Source of the DNA: Streptomyces capitiformicae
GTDB taxonomy: Bacteria; Actinomycetota; Actinomycetes; Streptomycetales; Streptomycetaceae
Direction of reading: 5' to 3'
Assembly (NCBI RefSeq): GCF_002214185.1
Contig: NZ_CP022161.1
Span: forward strand, 9,555,486 to 9,619,485
DNA length: 64,000 nt
Positions 35,876-44,771 of the stretch are shown in pieces (within the stretch, counting starts at the first letter, position 1; every line of letters starts with the position of its first letter). Under the pieces are notes generated by a model. That model saw only the letters and a list, made by a program, of their open reading frames with translations, searched no databases and was not told the DNA's origin. A program made the translations under genes and the position numbers.

Positions 35876-38800
35876 GTGCGCGCATCACGCAGACATAAGG
35901 CAAACAACTGGGCGAGAGCCCTGTCCGTCACACTCACCTCCGCCCTGACCATCACCCTGCTCCAGGGCACCCCGGCCCTCGGCGACGACCCCGACGAGGC
36001 CCGGGAGAAGCGGCGCCCCAAGACCCAGGAGGTCGCCTCGACGCCGGTGGTCGAGCAGGACGGCCAGGCCGCCCCGCTCAAGCACACCAAGGGGTACGGC
36101 AAACCGCTTGACCTCAAGGCCACCTGGCCGAAGGCGGGCAGCGCGACCGTCGACCTGGCGGGCTCCAAGAAGCGCAGCGCGCTCGCTGGCAGCAAGGCGG
36201 GTTCGCTCCCGGTCCGGGTCGGCCCGCCCAAGGGCATGACCCGGTCCGTGATGGCGGCCGCGACACCCACCCGCGCCAAGGTCGAGGTCCTCAGCCACGC
36301 CGCGGCGCAGAAGGCCGGTATCGACGGCCTTCTGCTCAAGGTGACCCGCGCCGACAGCGGCACCACGAACGGCAAGGTGTCCGTCGAGGCCGATTACGCG
36401 GCCTTCGCCCAGGCCTACGGCGGCGACTGGGCCCAGCGGCTGCGCCTGGTCGAACTCCCCGCCTGTGCGCTGACCACGCCCAAGGCGCCCAAGTGCCAGA
36501 CGGTCACTCCACTGAAGACCGACAACGACGTCCGCGGGCAGAAGCTCACGGCCGACGTGGCGGCGCTGTCCGCCGCGAAGGCGCCGCTGCTCGCTGCTGC
36601 GGCGGGCCCGGCGGGCGGTTCGGGGTCGTACACGGCGACCTCCCTTGCCCCGTCCGCGTCCTGGCAGGTCGCGGGCCAGACCGGTGGCTTCACCTGGCAG
36701 TACCCGCTGCGTGTCCCGCCGGCCGTCGCCGGGCCTTCCCCGCAGCTGGGTCTCGGCTACAACTCGGCTTCCACGGACGGTCGTACGGCGTCCAGCAACA
36801 ACCAGACCTCCTGGGTCGGTGAGGGCTTCGACCTGAGCGCCGGTTACATCGAGCGCTCGTACCGCTCGTGCACGGAGGACGGTCACGACGAGGCCGGGTC
36901 GCAGAAGTACGACCTGTGCTGGCATTCCGACAACGCCACCATGAACTTCGGCGGCCGGGCCGGTGAGCTGGTCAAGAAGGGCAAGGACGAGTGGCGTCTG
37001 AAGCAGGACGACGGCACTCGTATCGAGCGTAAGTACGACGGCTTCAACTCGGACAACAACGACGAGTACTGGGTCGTCACCACCACTGACGGTACCCGCT
37101 ACCACTTCGGCAAGGGCAAGCGCGAGTCGGAGGCCGCCGACACCGAGAACACCGGTGCCACCTTCGAGGTCCCGGTCTTCGGTGACGACAAGGACGAGCC
37201 CTGCCACGCGGACACCTTCAAGGGCTCGCGCTGCCAGCAGGCCTGGCGCTGGAACCTCGACTACGTCGTCGACGTGCACGGCAACTCGATGACGTACTAC
37301 TACGGCACCGAGACCAACAAGTACGACAGCGTGCGCGGCGACAAGGTCGTCTCCTACGACCGCGGCGGCTGGCTCAAGCGGATCGAGTACGGCGAGCGCG
37401 AGGGCAAGGAGAACACCACCGCCGCGCCCTCGCAGGTCGTCTTCGACGTCGCCGAGCGCTGCACGGGTGCCGCTGCGGACTGTCAGCCGGGCGACCTGAA
37501 GGAGTCCACCGCCAAGCGCTGGCCGGACGTGCCGTTCGAGCAGATCTGCACCTCCGACACCGAGTGCAAGGACCAGTGGTCCCCGACCTTCTTCTCCCGC
37601 AAGCGGCTGGCGAAGGTCACCACGCAGGTTCTGGGGTCCGACGGCAAGACGTACGGGGACGTCGACGAGTGGGACCTGGCGCACAAGTACCAGAGCGCCG
37701 ACACCACCCACGCCCCGGCCATGTGGCTGGAGTCGGTCACCCACTCTGGCAAGGACGGCGCCAACAAGCTGCCGAAGGTCACCTTCTACGAGCGGCAGGA
37801 CGCCAACCGGGTCCACTCCGACTCCCACGACCGTCTGCCGATGTACAAGTGGCGTATCCGGGCCATCCAGTCGGAGACGGGCGGCACGATCTCGGTCAAC
37901 TACAAGCCGACCGAGTGCACCCCCTCCAATCTCCCTACCCCCGAGACGAACACCAAGCGGTGCATGCCGTCCTTCTGGTCGAAGGAGGGCACGATCGGGG
38001 AGAAGGAGGACTGGTTCCACAAGTTCGTCGTCGACACGGTGATCGAGGACGAGGTAACCGTCACCGGCCCCAACAAGATCACGTCGTACGACTACTCCGG
38101 GGCGGCCTGGGCCTTCGACGACAGCGAGCTGGTCAAGACCAAGAAGAAGACCTGGAACCAGTGGCGCGGCTACCGCACCGTCACCATGAAGACGGGTGAG
38201 GCGGGCAGCAAGCAGCTGCGCACCGAGACCACCTACCTCCAGGGCATGGACGGCGACCGGGAGAAGGAGTCCGGCGGCACGAAGTCCGTCACCGTCACCG
38301 CCTCCGACGGCACGAAGATCCGTGACGACGCGCGCCACCAGGGCTTCGTCGTGGAGCAGCGCAGCTTCAACGGCGACACGGAGATCACCGGTTCGGTGAG
38401 CACTCCGTGGAAGTCCGAGGCCACGGCGACGGAGGGCAACGACGAGGCGTCGTACGCGGCGGTCAAGGCCACGAAGACTCGTACGGCGTTGGACGGCGGC
38501 AAGGTCCGCCGCGCCGCCATCGAGCACTTCTACGACTCGTACGGCATGCTGGTGCGCTCCTCCGACTCCGGAGACCTGGCGGTCAAGGACGACGACACCT
38601 GCACGACGAACGAGTACAACCGCAACACGGACGCGAACCTGCTCACGCTGCTGAAGCGGGTCACGGTCGTCCCGGTCAACTGCGATGAAGGAGCGCCGAC
38701 GTCCTTCAAGGGCGAGGCGATCTCGGACGTCCGGACTTGGTACGACGACCGCGACACGTACGGCGCCACGCCCACCAAGGGTGACGTGGTGCGCAGCGAG

Positions 38801-41800
38801 AAGGTCAAGGGCTACACGGCCGACGGCACCCCGCAGTACGTGACGACCTCGACCGCCAGGTACGACGTCCACGGCCGTGTCGTGGAGTCCGCCGACCAGG
38901 CGGGCAACACGACGAAGACGACCTACACCCCGGCCACCGGCGGCCCGGTGACCGGCATGAAGGTCGAGGACCCCCTCGGCAACACCACCACCTCCACGGT
39001 CGACCGCCGCTGGGGCCTGGTCACCTCCACGGTCGACCCCAACAAGCAGCGCACCGACCTGGAGTACGACGCCCTCGGCCGCCTGCTGAAGGTCTGGCTC
39101 CCCGGCCGCGCCAAGGCCTCGGACACGCCGAGCCTGGAGTACGCCTACCTGGTCCGCAACAACGACGCGGTGGTCACCACCACCAAGTCGCTGCTGCCCA
39201 ACGGCTCGGTGGCCACCAGCCACCAGCTCTCCGACGGTCTCCTGCGCCCCCGCCAGACGCAGACCCCGGCGGCGAACTTGGGACGGGTCATCACGACCAC
39301 CGAGTACGACAGCCGTGGCCTGGCGGTGAAGGAGATCGGCCCGTTCTACAACACGGCGGCCGTGGGCACGACGTTCGTGAACGTGAAGGACGCCTCCGAG
39401 GGGACGCCTCGGGAGACGGAGACGGTCTACGACGCGGCGGGCCGGGCGACGGACTCGATCTTCCGCGTCGCGGGCACCGAGAAGTGGCGCACGAAGACGG
39501 CGTACCACGGCGACCACACGACGGTCGACCCGCCGGCGGGCTCCACGCCGACCGCGTCGTACACCAACGCGCAGGGGCAGACGACCAAGGTCCTGGAGTT
39601 CAAGGCCAGTTCGCCGACCGGCGCGGCGGACACGACGTCGTACGACTACGACGCGGCGGGCCGTCTCACCGAGGTCAAGGACACGACCGGCAACCTCTGG
39701 TCGTACGACTACGACGTGCGGGGGCGGCAGACCAAGGCCGTCGACCCGGACGCGGGCACGACGTGGATGACGTACAACGACCTCGACCAGGTCAAGACGG
39801 TCCGCAACCAGCGGGAGATCACCCTCACCTTCAACTACGACAAGCTGGGCCGTCAGCGCTCGCTCTTCAACGGCGACAAGAAGCTGACGACCTGGGAATA
39901 CGACAGCGCGACCGTGCCGAACGGCAAGGGGCGGCTGACCTCGGCCACCAAGTGGGTCGGGAACGACGGATACACCTCGTCGGTCGACGCCTACGACGTG
40001 GCGGGCCGCCCGACGAAGACCTCGGTGACGATCCCGGCCTCCGAGGGCAAACTGGCCGGCACCTACACCTCGACGGCGTCGTACAAGCCAGATGGCTCGA
40101 TCGACGAGGTCGGCGTTCCGGCGGCCGGCGGTCTCCCGGCGGAGAAGATCACCACGGGCTACACGGCGACCGGTCTGGCGTCCTTCACCCTGGGCGACTC
40201 GACGGACTACGCCCGCGAGACCCGCTACTCCAACTACGGCGAGATGCTCCAGCTGACCCTGGGCACCGCCAGCGCGGACAAGTACACCTGGCTCACCAAC
40301 ACCTACGAGGAGGGCACCCGGCGCCTGGAGCGCGCCCGGATCGACCGGGAGATCGTCAAGACACCCGACTCCGACATCACCTACGGCTACGACGCCACCG
40401 GCAACATCCAGAAGATCGCGGACACGCCCGAGGGAAAGACCGCGGACGTCCAGTGCTTCACGTACGACTACCTGCGCCGCCTCACCGAGGCATGGACCCA
40501 GACCGCCAACGCCTGCGCGCCGAGCGCCGGTGAAGCGACCGTCGGCGGCCCGGCACCGTACCGGCACTCCTACACCTACGACGCTGCGGGCAACCGCACC
40601 AGCGAGGTCCGTCACGCCACCGGCACGACCGGCGACGCGGCGGTCACGCAGACGACGACGTATGTGCCGAACGGCACGGGGAAGCCTCACGCCCACGCTC
40701 TGAAGTCGGCGGAGGTCCGTACCGCGACGGCGGGCAAGGAAGTGACGGCGGCCCAGTCGTTCGCGTACGACGAGGCGGGCAACACCGTCCGTCGTACGAA
40801 GGCGGCGACGGACCTCTCCCCGGCGGTCGACCAGAAGCTGGAATGGGACGAGGAGGGCCGCCTGAGCGCGGTGACCCCGTACCTGTCCGGCGACAACCTG
40901 GACGAGGCGAACAAGACCTCGTACGTGTACGACGCTTCGGGCGGCCGCCTGCTCCGTAAGGAGAAGGGCGCGGTGACGCTGTACCTGGGCAGCCAGGAGA
41001 TCCGCCTCGACACGGCCAAGAACTCCCTGTCCGGTACCCGTTACTACTCCCACGGCGGCCAGAAGATCGCGGTGCGGACGTCGGCCGGGGTGACCTGGCT
41101 GGTCGGCGGCCAGAACGGCACCGCCGAAATCGCGATCAAGGCGGCGGACTCGGCAATCACACAGCGCCGCACCCTCCCCTTCGGCCAGGTGCGCGGCGCC
41201 AAGCCGGCGGCGGATGTATGGCCCGGTGACAAGTCGTTCGTGGGCGGCACGGCGGACGCGGCGACGGGCCTGATCCAACTCGGCGCCCGTGCGTACGATC
41301 CGGCGTCCGGCCGTTTCGTCTCCGTCGACCCCGTTCTGAACGTCGGGGACCCGCAACACCTGAACGCCTACGCCTATGGCCGTAACAACCCGCTGGCCTT
41401 CCCGGACCCGACGGGCCTGTACTGGGGCGAGTCCTGGATCAGCCCGATCGGTCACGGCGCCCTGGACGTCGTGGGCCTGGTCCCCGGCTTCGGTGAGCCA
41501 GCCGACCTGCTCAACGGCCTGTGGTACACAGCCGAAGGCAACTACATCGACGCGGGCCTGGCCTACGCCTCGGCCATCCCGATCGCGGGATACGCGGCGA
41601 GTGCGGCGAAGGGCGCGCGGTACGTCAACAAAGCGGTGGACGCCGTCGACACGGCGACGGACGCCACCAAGGCGACCGAGAAGACCAAGGACGCGGTCGA
41701 CGCCGCCGACAAGGTCACCCCGCCGGTCACCCCGAAGCCCAAGGAGAAGCCCGCCCCTGCGCCTCCGGCCAAGGCCAAGGAGGCACCCGAGGCCAAGAAG

Positions 41801-42712
41801 GGCGACTCCGGCGGCAAGAAGGGCGACGGGGCGGAGAAGAAGTCCGACACCGGTGGCGGGGGCGGCAAGGACGCCGACGCGCCCGCCCAGGGCGGCTCGT
41901 GCAAGGTGAACAACAGCTTCACCCCTGGCACGCTCGTCCTGATGGCCGACGGATCCACCAAGCCGATCGAGGACATCGAGACCGGCGACAAGGTCCTTGC
42001 CACGGACCCCGAGACCGGCGAGACGACCACGGAGACGGTCACCGCCGAGATCAAGGGCGAGGGTGTCAAGCACCTGGTGGAGATCACCGTCGACACGGAC
42101 GGCGACACGGGCACGGCCACGGACACGATCACCGCGACCGACCGGCATCCCTTCTGGGTCCCCGAACTCGACGAGTGGGTCGACGCCACCGAGTTGAAGA
42201 ACGGCCAGTGGCTGCGCACCAGCGCGGGCACGCTGGTTCAGATCACAGCGGTGGAGCGTTGGACCAGCGACTCGGCCACGGTCCACAACCTGACCGTCAG
42301 CGACGCCCACACGTACTATGTGCTGGCGGGCGGGACGCCGGTACTCGTACACAACTGCAACCTGGGTGACTATGCCGACAGTGTTCGCAACGAACCTGGG
42401 GTGAAGTTTGCCTCCGAGTACACATCTCCTTCAGGCGCGAAGTACTACGGCCGCAATAAGCACGGCCAGCAGGCGGAAGGGCCGTTGGCGGATGCGCTCG
42501 AACGGACAGGTCACCATGGAGGGTGCGCGGAGGTGCACTGTCTAATTCAGGCGCAGGCGGCGGAGGGGCCCGAGGCCATCAGGGGTGGAACCATGCAAAC
42601 GGTAAGGACGCGGAATAACTCCATGCCGACATCGAATACGGATGGGCATGGTGAACCAGCTCACCCCTGCGGCCGTTGTGTCAGACTGCTGGAAGACCTG
42701 GAGATCAACTGA
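35876..42712 (+). CDS. RHS-repeat polymorphic toxin with Hint domain and C-terminal deaminase
   Basis: A 2,278-residue exported protein. After an N-terminal signal (LTSALTITLLQGTPALG) come a secretion-associated beta region, many RHS/YD repeats (e.g. YDYDAAGRLTEVKDTTGNLW, YDYDVRGRQTKAVDPDAG) and the RHS core end GARAYDPASGRFVSVDPV near residue 1805. A Lys/Pro/Ala-rich linker precedes a Hint autoprocessing domain from Cys2009 to the HNC end at 2159-2161, so the toxin tip would be released at Cys2161. Residues 2162-2278 form the tip: GGCAEVHCLIQAQ (Cys2217, Glu2219) and HPCGRC (Cys2265, Cys2268) are the zinc/catalytic motifs of YwqJ-type deaminases. GTG 35876 follows GAGGGGGAG. The stop overlaps the immunity gene. 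Confidence 0.95.
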   Translation: MRASRRHKANNWARALSVTLTSALTITLLQGTPALGDDPDEAREKRRPKTQEVASTPVVEQDGQAAPLKHTKGYGKPLDLKATWPKAGSATVDLAGSKKRSALAGSKAGSLPVRVGPPKGMTRSVMAAATPTRAKVEVLSHAAAQKAGIDGLLLKVTRADSGTTNGKVSVEADYAAFAQAYGGDWAQRLRLVELPACALTTPKAPKCQTVTPLKTDNDVRGQKLTADVAALSAAKAPLLAAAAGPAGGSGSYTATSLAPSASWQVAGQTGGFTWQYPLRVPPAVAGPSPQLGLGYNSASTDGRTASSNNQTSWVGEGFDLSAGYIERSYRSCTEDGHDEAGSQKYDLCWHSDNATMNFGGRAGELVKKGKDEWRLKQDDGTRIERKYDGFNSDNNDEYWVVTTTDGTRYHFGKGKRESEAADTENTGATFEVPVFGDDKDEPCHADTFKGSRCQQAWRWNLDYVVDVHGNSMTYYYGTETNKYDSVRGDKVVSYDRGGWLKRIEYGEREGKENTTAAPSQVVFDVAERCTGAAADCQPGDLKESTAKRWPDVPFEQICTSDTECKDQWSPTFFSRKRLAKVTTQVLGSDGKTYGDVDEWDLAHKYQSADTTHAPAMWLESVTHSGKDGANKLPKVTFYERQDANRVHSDSHDRLPMYKWRIRAIQSETGGTISVNYKPTECTPSNLPTPETNTKRCMPSFWSKEGTIGEKEDWFHKFVVDTVIEDEVTVTGPNKITSYDYSGAAWAFDDSELVKTKKKTWNQWRGYRTVTMKTGEAGSKQLRTETTYLQGMDGDREKESGGTKSVTVTASDGTKIRDDARHQGFVVEQRSFNGDTEITGSVSTPWKSEATATEGNDEASYAAVKATKTRTALDGGKVRRAAIEHFYDSYGMLVRSSDSGDLAVKDDDTCTTNEYNRNTDANLLTLLKRVTVVPVNCDEGAPTSFKGEAISDVRTWYDDRDTYGATPTKGDVVRSEKVKGYTADGTPQYVTTSTARYDVHGRVVESADQAGNTTKTTYTPATGGPVTGMKVEDPLGNTTTSTVDRRWGLVTSTVDPNKQRTDLEYDALGRLLKVWLPGRAKASDTPSLEYAYLVRNNDAVVTTTKSLLPNGSVATSHQLSDGLLRPRQTQTPAANLGRVITTTEYDSRGLAVKEIGPFYNTAAVGTTFVNVKDASEGTPRETETVYDAAGRATDSIFRVAGTEKWRTKTAYHGDHTTVDPPAGSTPTASYTNAQGQTTKVLEFKASSPTGAADTTSYDYDAAGRLTEVKDTTGNLWSYDYDVRGRQTKAVDPDAGTTWMTYNDLDQVKTVRNQREITLTFNYDKLGRQRSLFNGDKKLTTWEYDSATVPNGKGRLTSATKWVGNDGYTSSVDAYDVAGRPTKTSVTIPASEGKLAGTYTSTASYKPDGSIDEVGVPAAGGLPAEKITTGYTATGLASFTLGDSTDYARETRYSNYGEMLQLTLGTASADKYTWLTNTYEEGTRRLERARIDREIVKTPDSDITYGYDATGNIQKIADTPEGKTADVQCFTYDYLRRLTEAWTQTANACAPSAGEATVGGPAPYRHSYTYDAAGNRTSEVRHATGTTGDAAVTQTTTYVPNGTGKPHAHALKSAEVRTATAGKEVTAAQSFAYDEAGNTVRRTKAATDLSPAVDQKLEWDEEGRLSAVTPYLSGDNLDEANKTSYVYDASGGRLLRKEKGAVTLYLGSQEIRLDTAKNSLSGTRYYSHGGQKIAVRTSAGVTWLVGGQNGTAEIAIKAADSAITQRRTLPFGQVRGAKPAADVWPGDKSFVGGTADAATGLIQLGARAYDPASGRFVSVDPVLNVGDPQHLNAYAYGRNNPLAFPDPTGLYWGESWISPIGHGALDVVGLVPGFGEPADLLNGLWYTAEGNYIDAGLAYASAIPIAGYAASAAKGARYVNKAVDAVDTATDATKATEKTKDAVDAADKVTPPVTPKPKEKPAPAPPAKAKEAPEAKKGDSGGKKGDGAEKKSDTGGGGGKDADAPAQGGSCKVNNSFTPGTLVLMADGSTKPIEDIETGDKVLATDPETGETTTETVTAEIKGEGVKHLVEITVDTDGDTGTATDTITATDRHPFWVPELDEWVDATELKNGQWLRTSAGTLVQITAVERWTSDSATVHNLTVSDAHTYYVLAGGTPVLVHNCNLGDYADSVRNEPGVKFASEYTSPSGAKYYGRNKHGQQAEGPLADALERTGHHGGCAEVHCLIQAQAAEGPEAIRGGTMQTVRTRNNSMPTSNTDGHGEPAHPCGRCVRLLEDLEIN

Positions 42713-43221
42713 TGTCCCTGATTCGCTTCGACTCGCTCAGCGAGGATCTGCTCGGGGCGCTTGTTGCGTCCGGATGGAGCGCAGGCAGGAAGGTCGACGC
42801 AGGTCAATGGGTGGAGCCGCTGGAGGGTGAAGGGTACCGGTCCCACCCATTGGCAGAGGAAATCCTCGCGGCGGTGGGAGGGCTCTCAATCGAGCCGGTC
42901 AATCGAGTCGGCCCGAACTTCAGTAATGACGAGCCTTACAATTTCGATCCTATCGCCGCTGGATCAGGGCAGCGTGATCTAGCAACAGAGGTGGAGAGTG
43001 TTCTCGGCGGGGACTATTTCCCCATCGGTGAATGGCTCAGTTATTCAAGTGTGTTCGTCGAAGCTGGGGGGAGGGTGGTTGCTGCTGGCATGGGTTGGAT
43101 TTGGAAGCTTGGTTCCACCTTTGAAGACTCCCTAGAGTTGGCAGTCTGCGCGAATCGCCCACTGATCTGTCTGTACTCCGATCCGGGACTCGATCCTTGG
43201 CCAAGACCTGATTCTCGTTAG
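42712..43221 (+). CDS. SUKH-3 family immunity protein
   Basis: A 169-residue cytosolic protein starting at the ATG that shares its A with the toxin stop (TGATG), so it is co-translated with the RHS toxin. SUKH-3 features are ALVASGWSAGRKVDAGQW, VEPLEGEGYRSHPLAEEILA and AVGGLSIEP in the N-terminal third, and YFPIGEWLSYSSVFVEAGGR later. SUKH proteins are known immunity partners of polymorphic toxins, including deaminases. Base composition is clearly lower in GC than the RHS gene, as is usual for swapped toxin tips and immunity genes. Confidence 0.9.
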   Translation: MSLIRFDSLSEDLLGALVASGWSAGRKVDAGQWVEPLEGEGYRSHPLAEEILAAVGGLSIEPVNRVGPNFSNDEPYNFDPIAAGSGQRDLATEVESVLGGDYFPIGEWLSYSSVFVEAGGRVVAAGMGWIWKLGSTFEDSLELAVCANRPLICLYSDPGLDPWPRPDSR

Positions 43222-43268
43222 TGAATCTCGGCCGCGTAGAGCTTCGTCTAACGGGGCTTCTGGCCGGG

Positions 43269-43292
43269 TTGACGGCAGTAGTTGACGGCAAC
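43269..43292. repeat. left arm-type direct repeat of the integrative element
   Basis: Two GACGGCA units spaced by a few bases (TTGACGGCAGTAGT then TGACGGCAAC) lie just beyond the 3' end of the integrase gene. The same sequence, one base shorter, recurs in the same orientation at 50908-50930. GACGGCA pairs are the kind of short repeats bound by the arm-binding domain of actinobacterial tyrosine integrases. Confidence 0.6.
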
Positions 43293-43327
43293 GGCGGCGG
43301 ACACCTGGTGTCCGCCGCCGTTGCCGT
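43285..43327. terminator. 43-base near-perfect palindrome (21-base arms, one-base centre)
   Basis: Positions 43285-43305 are exactly complementary to 43307-43327 with only T43306 between. It lies between the converging SUKH-3 and integrase genes and could end both transcripts. The one-base centre would make a true hairpin strained, so a cruciform or protein-binding site is also possible. It overlaps the left arm repeat. Confidence 0.7.
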
Positions 43328-43334
43328 ACGTATG

Positions 43335-44580
43335 TCAGGGGTGGTCGAGGGCGCGGCCGAGGGAGTCGATGGCGTCTCGCTGGAGGCGGAGTCGTACGTG
43401 GGCGTAGACGGTGGCGGTGACGCCGATGTGGGCGTGGCCGAGGAGTTCCTTGATGACGACGAGTTCGACGCCCTGTTCCAGGAGCAGGGTGGCGGTCGAG
43501 TGCCTGAGGTCGTGGAAGCGGATGCGGCGGAGGCCAGCCTTGCAGAGGAGCGTAGTGAAGGTGCGGGTGAGGTTGGTCGGGTCGATCGGCCTGCCCTGCG
43601 GTGTGGTGAACACGTACCCGTTGTGCTGCCACTCGGTGCCTGCCGTGTGACGGTCCCGCTGCTGCTCCTCATGGTGGTGCTTCAGCGACTGGAGGCAGCG
43701 GGCGGGGAGGGCGATGCGGTGCTCGGAGGCCCGGGTCTTGGTGGGCAATGTGGTGAGTCCGCCTGTGCTGGTGCGCTGCAAGGTGCGGCGGACGGCAGCC
43801 GTGCCCCGGTCGAGGTCGAGGTCTTCCCAGCGGAGGCCGAGAAGTTCGCCTTTGCGGAGTCCGGTGTGGAGCGCGAGTTCGAACAGGGCATGGAGCCGGT
43901 GTCCACGCGCGGCTGTGAGGAACTGGCGGGCTTCGTCGGCGGTAAGGGGTTCGAAGCGCCGGGGCCGTGGCGTGCCGGTGCGGACGTTACGGGCCACGTT
44001 GCGAGGGATCTCCTCCTCGCGCACGGCGTGCTCCAGGGCGGACTTGAGCACGGAGTGGATGTAGGTCAGCGTCAGCGGAGAGAGCAGCTTGTGGCAGCAC
44101 GATCCGACGGCGCAGCAACGGGGCTCATCACGCCCCGCATCGATGCCTCGCGCGCCGCACTGGCAGGTGGTGCGGAGCTGGTTGAGCCAGGTGCGGACGT
44201 CCTTGGCGGTGAGCTTGGTGAGCTTCTTCTTGCCGAGGCCGGGGATGAGGTACCGGTTGATGCAGGTGGTGTAGCGGGTGTGGGTGTTCTCGCGGAGGTG
44301 GTGTAGGGCGACGTTCTCCAGCCAGTACGTCAGTGTACGCGGCCAGGCTGCCCTGCGCGGAGGGGACGGGGAGGCCGCGGTTGCTGGCGGCGATCTTCTC
44401 GGTGAGCTTGGCCAGCGCTTCCTTGCGGGTGCTGCCGTAGACGCGGACACGCTTGCGAGTGCTGCCGGGGGCGAGGACGTATCCGGCGGCTTCCCAGCGG
44501 CGGTCCTTGCGCTGGTAGACGGTTCCGTCGCCGTTGGCGCGCACGCGGCGGGAGGCGGGGGTGTCTCGGGGTGTGGTCAT
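43335..44580 (-). pseudogene. int: tyrosine site-specific integrase with a one-base frameshift
   Basis: Start ATG 44578-44580 overlaps the excisionase stop (ATGA). The first frame encodes the arm-binding region (RANGDGTVYQRKDRRWEAAG to AQGSLAAY), then an extra A/T pair at about 44334 shifts phase; coding resumes one frame over with LTYWLENVALHHLREN and continues to the end. The catalytic domain is complete: HTGLRKGELLGLRWEDLDL (Arg), RIRFHDLRHSTATLLLEQG (His-x-x-Arg), LLGHAHIGVTATVYAHV (His and nucleophile Tyr). The enzyme would be about 410 residues if repaired. Unless the extra base is a sequencing error, the element cannot excise with its own integrase. Confidence 0.85.
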
Positions 44581-44771
44581 CAGGCGGCGGCTTCCTGGTC
44601 GAGGCGGGCGTGGATGAAGTCGGTGAGGGCGTGGGCGGGGATGCGGCGGGCGCGGCCGAGGGTGAGGGAGGCGAGTTGCCGGGTGCGGAGGAGGTCGTAG
44701 ACGGCGGTGCGGCCGAGTTGGAGGCGGGCCATGACCTGGGGGACGGTGAGGAGTTCGGTGCCGGCGGTCAC
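44580..44771 (-). CDS. xis: excisionase / small MerR-like HTH protein
   Basis: A 63-residue protein with a winged-helix Xis fold signature: LLTVPQVMARLQLGRTAVYD, LLRTRQLASLTLGRARRIPA and HALTDFIHARL. It should bend DNA at the attachment site and direct excision. GTG 44771 overlaps the rep stop in the alternative frame (GTGA, 44768-44771), and its own stop overlaps the integrase start (ATGA), giving a tight rep-xis-int operon as in pSAM2-like elements. Confidence 0.88.
   Translation of the reverse strand: MTAGTELLTVPQVMARLQLGRTAVYDLLRTRQLASLTLGRARRIPAHALTDFIHARLDQEAAA

Noticed and set aside
35885..42352. A 2,155-codon open frame on the minus strand opposite the RHS gene
   Set aside because: It is the antisense shadow of a high-GC gene: its codons mirror the RHS frame, it has no recognisable motifs and no ribosome site, and its residues are mostly Arg, Gly and Val.
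43221..43335. A tRNA gene serving as attachment site for the integrative element
   Set aside because: No cloverleaf-like sequence or CCA end could be found at either end of the element.
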